Shown one piece after another: positions 7,099 to 12,396 of a DNA stretch of 21,441 bases (positions are counted from its first letter, which is position 1; every line of letters starts with the position of its first letter). The DNA is from a virus. The translations under genes and the position numbers were made by a program. The DNA is taken from positions 1 through 21,441 of the IMG/VR virus record IMGVR_UViG_3300030333_005146; one strand, 5' to 3'. The notes under the pieces are model-generated. The model did not search any database and was not told where the DNA came from. It saw only the letters and a list, made by a program, of their open reading frames with translations.

Positions 7099-7278
7099 TT
7101 AGCTTACTTTAGTCCAAAGTTCTCTAAACAAGCAAAAGCGTTCATGCCCTTCATCAGTTTTATATACAAACTGCTCAGCTAACATTTCAATAACAACACC
7201 TTCATGCGTTCTATTAAAAGCAGGCTCTCGGTGCTCTATTCGATCACCGAGTTCTGGCTTCTTTACTTTTCTAGACAA
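7099..7278 (-). CDS. 59-residue hypothetical protein with TTG start
   Basis: This is a short frame that begins with TTG inside the last codons of the 71-residue gene, overlapping it by 8 nt, and ends 8 nt before the tube-fold gene. GAAGGA lies 7 nt upstream of the TTG, a good ribosome site. The protein reads MSRKVKKPELGDRIEHREPA, then N-R-T-H-E-G-V-V-I-E-M-L-A-E-Q-F-V-Y-K-T and later FCLFRELWTKVS. The 'LGDRI...HEGVVIEML...FVYKT' pattern looks like a small KOW/SH3-type beta barrel with a basic N-terminus, so nucleic-acid or ribosome binding is conceivable but unproven. It fills what would otherwise be a gap of about 180 nt. Confidence 0.7.
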   Translation of the reverse strand: MSRKVKKPELGDRIEHREPAFNRTHEGVVIEMLAEQFVYKTDEGHERFCLFRELWTKVS

Positions 7279-7486
7279 CTTTTAATCCTTCACCTGACAT
7301 AGCATAGTTGTAGGCGAAGCTAAGTAGCTTATTCTCATTATTGATATACTCTACTTGAGCTAAAGCTTTCTGTTTAGTTATAGCTTTAGCATGAGAATCA
7401 TTAATCATCTCAACCATAGCTTCTTTCTTAGCTTCTAAACCAGTAGCTTCATTTATTTTCTTTAAGTTATTTTCTAAATTTAACAT
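7271..7486 (-). CDS. 71-residue helical hypothetical protein
   Basis: I do not recognise a family. The sequence is almost entirely amphipathic helix, rich in Lys, Glu and Ala (E-N-N-L-K-K-I-N-E-A-T-G-L-E-A-K-K-E-A-M), with no membrane segment or signal peptide. GGAG lies 7 nt upstream of the ATG. A sigma70-type promoter (TTGATT-N16-TACAAT) lies 25-52 nt upstream, in the divergent region shared with the plus-strand winged-helix gene. It is the first gene of a leftward unit with the 59-residue gene and the tube-fold gene. Confidence 0.8.
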   Translation of the reverse strand: MLNLENNLKKINEATGLEAKKEAMVEMINDSHAKAITKQKALAQVEYINNENKLLSFAYNYAMSGEGLKVV

Positions 7487-7510
7487 ATAGTTTCTCCTAG
7501 TTATATCTAT

Positions 7511-7538
7511 ATTGTATACTCAAAAGGAAATAAATCAA
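7511..7538 (-). promoter_or_regulatory. Leftward sigma70-type promoter in the divergent region
   Basis: On the minus strand TTGATT (7538-7533) and TACAAT (7516-7511) are separated by 16 nt, upstream of the 71-residue gene. The -35 element is part of an inverted-repeat arm (TCAACT at 7535-7540) matched by AGTTGA at 7558-7563, which carries the -35 of the opposite promoter. Confidence 0.6.
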
Positions 7539-7559
7539 CTGTTTTTTTTAAAATAATAG

Positions 7560-7588
7560 TTGACTTTGGGGTCAATAGTTCATATAAT
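7560..7588 (+). promoter_or_regulatory. Rightward sigma70-type promoter for the winged-helix gene
   Basis: TTGACT (7560-7565), a 17-nt spacer and TATAAT (7583-7588) give a near-perfect host-type promoter on the plus strand. An interrupted palindrome TTGAC-tttggg-GTCAA (7560-7575) covers the -35 and part of the spacer and is a candidate operator. The start would fall near 7595, giving a leader of about 45 nt that contains a small hairpin. Confidence 0.75.
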
Positions 7589-7598
7589 TATAAAACTT

Positions 7599-7615
7599 AG
7601 GGCAACGGGTGCCCT
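7599..7615 (+). other. Small hairpin in the 5' leader of the winged-helix gene
   Basis: AGGGCA and TGCCCT form a 6-bp stem around the 5-nt loop ACGGG. It sits at the very 5' end of the predicted transcript, upstream of GGAG and the ATG at 7640. It does not sequester the ribosome site and has no U-run, so 5'-end mRNA stabilisation is more likely than termination. Confidence 0.4.
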
Positions 7616-7639
7616 TCGATTAATGAAATGGAGACGTTT

Positions 7640-7900
7640 ATGTCATTATTTGATAAAGTATTTAATGCTTTAGTAACTGAAGGTAATGAGTATACAGCTG
7701 CACAGATGGCTAATTACTTTAATACCACTCCAGCATCAATCAAAGCTAGAGTGTCTGAACTAAGACACAAAGCTGGGATTGCTGTGTATGCAAATACACG
7801 TACAGACTCTAATGGAAGAACTAAAACTTTCTACAGAGTTGGTACACCGTCAAGAGCGGTAGTAGCTGCAGGTTACCAAGCATTAGCAGCAGCTAGCTAA
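7640..7900 (+). CDS. 86-residue winged helix-turn-helix protein
   Basis: This is a small putative DNA-binding protein and the only plus-strand gene. The start is ATG at 7640 (MSLFDKVFNAL) because GGAG lies 6 nt before it; an in-frame ATG at 7628 lacks a ribosome site. Residues 18-43 form a helix-turn-helix (YTAAQMANYFNTTPASIKARVSELRHK). Residues 48-66 form a beta wing (AVYANTRTDSNGRTKTFYR), and the tail is alanine-rich (GTPSRAVVAAGYQALAAAS). The 'N-x-R-T-x-S-x-G-x-T-K-x-F-Y-R-x-GTPSR-x-V-V-AAG-Y-x-A-L' pattern is one I associate with a common small protein of marine T4-like phages. It has its own promoter and terminator, so it is a monocistronic unit. A regulatory or DNA-architectural role is inferred; the target is unknown. 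Confidence 0.85.
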   Translation: MSLFDKVFNALVTEGNEYTAAQMANYFNTTPASIKARVSELRHKAGIAVYANTRTDSNGRTKTFYRVGTPSRAVVAAGYQALAAAS

Positions 7901-7916
7901 TCTAGCTAAACCCTTA

Positions 7917-7949
7917 GGCCCCTTCTATTCGTAGAGGGGGTCTTTTTTT
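7917..7949 (+). terminator. Rho-independent terminator after the winged-helix gene
   Basis: An 11-bp stem (GGCCCCTTCTA / TAGAGGGGGTC, two G-U pairs) closes a UUCG tetraloop and is followed by seven T residues. It begins 16 nt after the stop codon and acts on plus-strand transcripts, keeping them out of gp23. Confidence 0.92.
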
Positions 7950-7953
7950 GTAC

Positions 7954-7981
7954 AAAAAAAAGGGAGCGTAAAGCTCCCTTT
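7954..7981 (-). terminator. Rho-independent terminator after gp23
   Basis: On the minus strand a 9-bp stem (AAAGGGAGC / GCTCCCTTT) with a 5-nt loop is followed by a run of T (the A-run at 7954-7961 on the plus strand). It lies 20 nt past the gp23 stop and ends the late head/tail transcript. It stands back to back with the plus-strand terminator. Confidence 0.9.
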
Positions 7982-8000
7982 AACATACTTTGTAATTAGA

Positions 8001-9344
8001 TTACATTATGTTGTTAACAAGTACTCTTCTGTAATATACATTAGAATCTTTTGTTAATGCACCGTTACCGTAGGCTGTGCCTTCAGCAAATGGGTTAGCA
8101 ACAACTCCATACCTAGTCTTGAAACCAATTTTAGGTTGGAAAGTGTTCTCACCAACTGCTCTAACCATTTGTAGTGGAACGTAAGGGCAATAGAATATAC
8201 CAGCATCAAATGCACTAGAACCTTTATATCCTAAGACATAGTAGTTTCCAGTTGTATATGGGTCTATGTATACTCTGTATCTGCCATTTAATACTCCAGC
8301 AAATGTATTACCAGTATCATCTACTTGTAAATTATTAGAGTTTAATGCAGGTGCATAGTCAAGAACGCCAGCCATTTGTAATGCAGAAGCTACGTCTGAA
8401 GATGTAATAAGGACATTACCCTTTCCTCTTCTTGTGTCTTTTGCGATTTGGTTAGCATCTCTTTCGATTTGGAACATGAGACCTTTAAACTTCTCAACGC
8501 TCCATCTACCGTTTGAATCGGTATCAAGGTCAAAAGTACCAGCAGCTGTGGTATCTACTTGAGCACCTTGTTTTGCAACAATGTTAATTGTTCTGATAAT
8601 CTCTCTGTTAATTTCAGCAAGAATCTCAGTTGAAAGAATATTAGCTAATTCTGTCTCAGCATCTAATCCATGAATAGCTCTTAAATCTTGAGCAAGTTCC
8701 ATTGAGTATTCAGCTTTTAAAGCTCTTGAGCCAGCTGTTACAGAAACTTTCTCAATTGAGAATGCCATTTCTGGGAATGCGATGTTGGAAGCGTTACCTA
8801 ATGCTTCAGCTTGGTTAGTTGACATTGCGTCACCGAAGTTATATGATCCAGCTTCAGCGTTGTTTGCTGATACAGGAACTGTTCCGACGTGCTTGTCACC
8901 TAAAGTATTAGCGTTAGCTACTCTAGTAGCAAATGCAGTATTTGCTTCATTATAGAATGCTTCAGTAGATGAGTTAGCCATTGAGCTGTACTTAGATCTC
9001 ATCGCAAAGATAAGGCCTGTTGGACCGCTCATAGGTTGAACACCACACATGTCGTATGCAACCAAGTTAGGCATAGCTCTTCTTACTAAGCTAATTAAAA
9101 CTGGGTCATAGTTCTGAACACCGTCACCGAATCCAGCAGATCCAGTTGCGTTGACAGGAGTATGAGTACCAGCCTCAGCGAGAAGTGATTGTGAAGAATA
9201 TGCGCTTCCTTCTCTTAAAGCGATTTCTGTATTTTCTAAAAGTTGAGCTGTAACTGCACGTTTATGAGAATCACCAATCTCTGGTAGGTCATCGTGCTCA
9301 AGAATTGGCTGCCACTTCTCAACTAAATTAGTTTTTAGGTCCAT
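8001..9344 (-). CDS. 23: gp23 major capsid protein (precursor)
   Basis: This is the main shell protein of the prolate head, HK97 fold, 447 residues (shorter than T4's 521, as in marine relatives). The conserved block YDPVLISLVRRAMPNLVAYD followed by CGVQPMSGPTGLIFAMRSKY is almost identical to T4 gp23. Further typical stretches are the ALKAEYSMELAQDLRAIHGLDAE helix region and the C-terminal FQPKIGFKTRYGV. An N-terminal propeptide is expected: L55-A-E57|A58 fits the gp21 protease consensus (L/I-x-E|A/G/S) and lies just before the conserved core, as in T4, where cleavage is after residue 65. GGGAG lies 7 nt upstream of the ATG, and a near-consensus late promoter lies 34-41 nt upstream. Confidence 0.98.
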   Translation of the reverse strand: MDLKTNLVEKWQPILEHDDLPEIGDSHKRAVTAQLLENTEIALREGSAYSSQSLLAEAGTHTPVNATGSAGFGDGVQNYDPVLISLVRRAMPNLVAYDMCGVQPMSGPTGLIFAMRSKYSSMANSSTEAFYNEANTAFATRVANANTLGDKHVGTVPVSANNAEAGSYNFGDAMSTNQAEALGNASNIAFPEMAFSIEKVSVTAGSRALKAEYSMELAQDLRAIHGLDAETELANILSTEILAEINREIIRTINIVAKQGAQVDTTAAGTFDLDTDSNGRWSVEKFKGLMFQIERDANQIAKDTRRGKGNVLITSSDVASALQMAGVLDYAPALNSNNLQVDDTGNTFAGVLNGRYRVYIDPYTTGNYYVLGYKGSSAFDAGIFYCPYVPLQMVRAVGENTFQPKIGFKTRYGVVANPFAEGTAYGNGALTKDSNVYYRRVLVNNIM

Positions 9345-9377
9345 AATAGTTCTCCCGTTATTTTACCCTATAAACAT

Positions 9378-9385
9378 TATTTATT
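9378..9385 (-). promoter_or_regulatory. Putative late promoter of gp23 (one mismatch)
   Basis: The minus strand reads AATAAATA, one mismatch from the T4 late box TATAAATA, and lies 34 nt upstream of the gp23 ATG. It overlaps the gp22 stop codon. An extra promoter would allow gp23 to be made in excess over the scaffold. Confidence 0.55.
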
Positions 9386-10406
9386 TTTTAATAGTGCGTG
9401 ATATCGCACTCGCATATTGGTCCATCATTGGATCAACTGCAGCCTTTTTCTCTGCTTCTTCTTCGATAGGGGTCTCATCAACCTCTTCGGCAATTACGCT
9501 CGGCGAAGCAAAGTATTGCTCTTTAACTACTTCAAGCTTAGACTTGAATTCGTCAAGATTTTCATACTCTAGACCTTCAACTAATGCTGAAAGCTTCTCT
9601 TTCTGAGATACTGATAAACCATCAGATGACTCTGATACTAATTTATCGATCTCTAGAGATTCAATTCGTTTGGAGAGCTCAATCTTCTCAGCCATTTCAG
9701 CATTGAGCTGCTCTTCTAAACCTTCTAATTGAGCTAGCGCGTCTGCTGCTAGATCAAGTTTGTCTTCAGGAACTGATACGTAGTTTTCTTCGAATAAAGA
9801 CTTAAGACCGTTCATAAAGTTTTCTGCGATATCAACTTTAATAGATGATTCAATCGCTACTTCATTCTCATCTAGCCACTGCTCAGCGACATAAGTAAGA
9901 TAAGTATCAACTTTATCAGTCATAGCTTCTTCAATAGCTACTTTTTCTTCTTCTAGTTTTTGCTCCATCTCTTCTTCTAGTTTTGCTTTCTCAGCAACTA
10001 GACGTGCATTAACTGAAGCTTCGAAAATAACAGATGCCTTATCCATAAACTCTTCTGCTAATTCTTGTCCTTGGAAGATCTCTTCGACATCTTCTTTAAA
10101 CTTTGCTTTACCAGCAATAGAGGACATATTCTTTGCAGAATTGTTAGGGGCACTCTTTCCGAAAATTACATCGTATTGATCAGAAACACCTGACTTCGAA
10201 AAGCCTGAGAGCTTCTGGACGATAGCTCCGATCATGCCAGCACGAGATAGAGAAGGAACTGCTTTGTCTCCTACGTCTTTATCGGCTGGTCTTTTATTAC
10301 TCTTAGTAGGGACAGGGTCAGCAATCATTGAAGCGTCTGCAGTCGCCTTGAACTCGTCAAGTTGCTCTTCTTCAGTGCTTACCTGCTCTAAATTATTTTC
10401 AGCCAT
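9381..10406 (-). CDS. 22: gp22 prohead scaffold/core protein
   Basis: This is the main assembly-core protein on which gp23 polymerises; it is later degraded by gp21 and leaves the head. Its position between gp21 and gp23, its highly charged Glu/Lys-rich composition and its long coiled-coil segments (roughly residues 105-180 and 210-300) match gp22. At 341 residues it is longer than T4's 269. The N-terminal 100 residues are less charged and include AGMIGAIVQKLSGFS. Two sites fit the gp21 consensus: I127-F-E129|A130 and I158-E-E160|A161. GGAG precedes the ATG, and an exact late box lies 35-42 nt upstream. Confidence 0.92.
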   Translation of the reverse strand: MAENNLEQVSTEEEQLDEFKATADASMIADPVPTKSNKRPADKDVGDKAVPSLSRAGMIGAIVQKLSGFSKSGVSDQYDVIFGKSAPNNSAKNMSSIAGKAKFKEDVEEIFQGQELAEEFMDKASVIFEASVNARLVAEKAKLEEEMEQKLEEEKVAIEEAMTDKVDTYLTYVAEQWLDENEVAIESSIKVDIAENFMNGLKSLFEENYVSVPEDKLDLAADALAQLEGLEEQLNAEMAEKIELSKRIESLEIDKLVSESSDGLSVSQKEKLSALVEGLEYENLDEFKSKLEVVKEQYFASPSVIAEEVDETPIEEEAEKKAAVDPMMDQYASAISRTIKK

Positions 10407-10440
10407 TTTAGCTCCTCTTATTAAATAGTATTTGTAGTAT

Positions 10441-10448
10441 TATTTATA
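10441..10448 (-). promoter_or_regulatory. Late promoter of gp22
   Basis: The minus strand has an exact TATAAATA in the 48-nt gap between gp21 and gp22, 35 nt upstream of the gp22 ATG. This is the right distance for a gp55-dependent late start with a leader of about 28 nt. Confidence 0.8.
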
Positions 10449-10454
10449 AAAACA

Positions 10455-11123
10455 TTAAATTAGCGACTGTAAAAATTTCTCGAATAATTCGATTTTACGT
10501 TCGTCTAATTTACGTACTGATTTTATACCTGTACGCTTAACTTCATTTACAACCTCAGATGATCTCCATTGACCTTCTGCTGCATCGTAAACCCATTCAC
10601 AACCTTCCATAACACCTTTAACAAATGCGTCAGGTGCTGATGGGTCTGCGACAATATCAGCAGCGGTTGCGAGGACAAAATCACCTTGAACTTCGTTAAC
10701 GCCTTCGTTATTAGTTCTAAGTGATCCCATTCCTCTTGAAGATACACCTAATTGTGCGCCTTCATCCATAAGATTCTTTACAATATTACCCATAGGAGTA
10801 TCCATTATTTTGGCTCTTCCTATAAAGTTATCGCCGTCCTCTTTAAGACTTGTTATCATATGTGAAACTCTATCTAAGTTAATAGTAGGACCTGAAGGGT
10901 GACCTAACTCACCATAAGCTCTTTTAGCTTTTATATTTTCAGTAACATATCTACCTACTTCTTTAGACATTGTTTCTTTAGGATATATTCTACCATTTCT
11001 ATTTTTTAAATTAGATTGTAGAAATACTCCTTCTATGAAATAATTCTTTTTCTTACCCTCTTCGTCTTGGGCTTCTTTTATATAGTTAACTTCGTTAAAT
11101 TCTACTTCTGTAATTAACTTCAT
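10455..11123 (-). CDS. 21: gp21 prohead core protease
   Basis: This serine protease (MEROPS S77 type) matures the prohead by cutting gp23, the scaffold and core proteins after Glu. At 222 residues it is near T4 gp21 (212). The likely catalytic histidine is H75 in the GELGHPSGP-x-I-N-L-D-R-V-S-H block. The nucleophilic serine is in GVSSRGMGS (S128 or S129), and a conserved D155/D160 segment (TAADIVADPSAPDAFV) follows. I place the start at ATG 11123 (MKLITEVEFNEV) because GGAG lies 6 nt upstream; an in-frame TTG four codons earlier would bury that site. The start region overlaps the end of the 83-residue gene by only a few bases of leader. Confidence 0.95.
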   Translation of the reverse strand: MKLITEVEFNEVNYIKEAQDEEGKKKNYFIEGVFLQSNLKNRNGRIYPKETMSKEVGRYVTENIKAKRAYGELGHPSGPTINLDRVSHMITSLKEDGDNFIGRAKIMDTPMGNIVKNLMDEGAQLGVSSRGMGSLRTNNEGVNEVQGDFVLATAADIVADPSAPDAFVKGVMEGCEWVYDAAEGQWRSSEVVNEVKRTGIKSVRKLDERKIELFEKFLQSLI

Positions 11124-11124
11124 A

Positions 11125-11376
11125 TTAGTCTCCAAAACCTACAGGTGTTACTTTACCTGCAGTAGCAAAAATTTTGTCATCAGGGCTTTTTGCAAAGTAA
11201 TGTATACCAGCATCTACAGTTGTATTACCTATTGCTGTATTAGCACCATCTACTAATGTTACAGTAGCTGCTGCTGTGTGATAAAACTTTACTAATCTAG
11301 CACCACTAAGATTACTAGCAGCTCCTAGGTTAGCTCCTGCTGCTACTTCATTACCTTTAAGTACTATTATTTTCAT
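11125..11376 (-). CDS. 83-residue small beta-rich protein, probable head component
   Basis: This small Ala/Gly/Thr/Val-rich protein shows alternating strands: KIIVLKGNEV, LVKFYHTAAATVTLVD, TTVDAGIHYFAKSPDDKIFATAGKVTPVGFGD. The pattern 'V-x-L-x-D...G-x-x-x-F-x-x-K-x-P-x-D-K-I-x-A-x-G-x-V-x-x-V-x-F' occurs in small hypothetical virion proteins of marine phages, often beside capsid genes. It lies between a core-protein gene and gp21, with its ATG overlapping the preceding stop by one base. A head-surface or core role is inferred from location and composition only. Confidence 0.75.
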   Translation of the reverse strand: MKIIVLKGNEVAAGANLGAASNLSGARLVKFYHTAAATVTLVDGANTAIGNTTVDAGIHYFAKSPDDKIFATAGKVTPVGFGD

Positions 11377-11888
11377 TACTCTACCCCATTCGCAAATTCT
11401 ACCATAGATATAAAACCATCTTCTGATTCTAATAATGCTTCTATGAATTTTGTTCTATTTTCTTCTGATAAACAATCAATAGTATATACTAATTGTTCAG
11501 CTAACTCTGGAGTTAGTACGACTTCTGAATCGTCGTTTAAATGTAAAGGTTGTTCTGCATCTACTTCAGCAATGTCTAATAGTTGCTCAATAAGGTCTTG
11601 TTCTACGTTGAACTCCTCATAAGCTACTTTTTCAGCATCTTTATCAAGTCCCGCGATCTTAGACTTATCCTTTTTCATATTTCTAGCATTAAGAGTATCC
11701 ATATTCTCTTTACCAGTAGGATGATCTAGTTCTAAGACATTATCGGTATGCTTTTTCTTCCAGTTGATTTCGCCTTCCGCTTTACCACGACCATGATGAG
11801 CGTGAGGACCATCCTCTACATCGCTTGATCCTACCGGCATATTAGGTAGGTGATTAGAAGCTTCTAAAATTTGTTTAAGTGTCTTCAT
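11376..11888 (-). CDS. Probable prohead core protein, 170 residues
   Basis: This is an acidic, mostly helical protein lying where T4 has the small prohead-core genes (67, 68) between portal and protease. Residues 15-60 are His/Gly/Lys-rich and look disordered (DGPHAHHGRGKAEGEI). Residues 90-170 are acidic helix. Two sites match the gp21 protease consensus: I7-L-E9|A10 at the N-terminus, suggesting removal of a short leader, and L-L-E|S near residues 150-153. The start overlaps the end of the acidic gp67-like gene by 14 nt. A gp68-like role is plausible from position, but I see no diagnostic sequence match. Confidence 0.75.
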   Translation of the reverse strand: MKTLKQILEASNHLPNMPVGSSDVEDGPHAHHGRGKAEGEINWKKKHTDNVLELDHPTGKENMDTLNARNMKKDKSKIAGLDKDAEKVAYEEFNVEQDLIEQLLDIAEVDAEQPLHLNDDSEVVLTPELAEQLVYTIDCLSEENRTKFIEALLESEDGFISMVEFANGVE

Positions 11889-12366
11889 TAGGTTCCTCTT
11901 CCTCTTCTGATTCTTCTGGCTGTTCTTCCTCTACTTCATCTTCTACTTCTACATCATCACCATCTTGACTACTTTCGGGATCCTCCCCGTCTTCATCAGC
12001 TTGTGGAACTTCTTCCACGTCTTCTTCATTACTTTCGCCATCTTCTTCTCCTTCTAATTCGTCAACAACGGAATCCATTTCTTCATCTGATTCATCTGAG
12101 TCTAGAGCTGCTTCCATTTCTTCTTCAGAAGGATCAGCTGCTAACTCATCATCAGATAACTCTTCGTTATCTTGTCGCGAAATAGCTTGGTCACCAAACA
12201 TATCTTTATGTAAGGCTTCTCTTTTACCACCTATGAGATCACTCACACGTGATAGCATTTCATTATCGAAAGCTCCTTGAACTGTTGCAGGCTTATCTCC
12301 TACAGCGTTCTTTATAATGTCGTCGATGTTAACATCGCTCTTATTTGTCAATTCAGGTTCAGCCAT
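11875..12366 (-). CDS. Acidic prohead core protein (gp67-like)
   Basis: This 163-residue protein has an ordered N-terminal third (MLSRVSDLIGGKREALHKDMFGDQAIS) and a C-terminal 95 residues made almost wholly of Asp, Glu, Ser, Gly and Pro. T4 gp67, encoded right after the portal gene, has the same design: a short helical head followed by a Glu/Asp-only tail. The tail would supply acidic peptides to the mature head after processing. It follows gp20 directly and has its own exact late promoter overlapping the gp20 stop. The gp67 assignment rests on position and composition. Confidence 0.8.
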   Translation of the reverse strand: MAEPELTNKSDVNIDDIIKNAVGDKPATVQGAFDNEMLSRVSDLIGGKREALHKDMFGDQAISRQDNEELSDDELAADPSEEEMEAALDSDESDEEMDSVVDELEGEEDGESNEEDVEEVPQADEDGEDPESSQDGDDVEVEDEVEEEQPEESEEEEEPNEDT

Positions 12367-12388
12367 TTTCTATCTCCATTATATTTAT

Positions 12389-12396
12389 TATTTATA
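12389..12396 (-). promoter_or_regulatory. Late promoter of the core-protein/gp21 unit
   Basis: An exact TATAAATA on the minus strand overlaps the gp20 stop codon (12392-12394) and lies 23 nt upstream of the acidic core gene's ATG. It could drive the core proteins, the 83-residue protein and gp21 separately from the portal. Confidence 0.75.

Noticed and set aside
10547-10747. Second minus-strand open frame within gp21
   Set aside because: Out of frame inside the well-supported gp21 gene, with no ribosome site and no recognisable pattern.
11124-11135. TTG start giving a gp21 with four extra residues
   Set aside because: It would place GGAG inside the coding region; the ATG at 11123 has that GGAG at the right spacing and matches the T4 gp21 N-terminus better.
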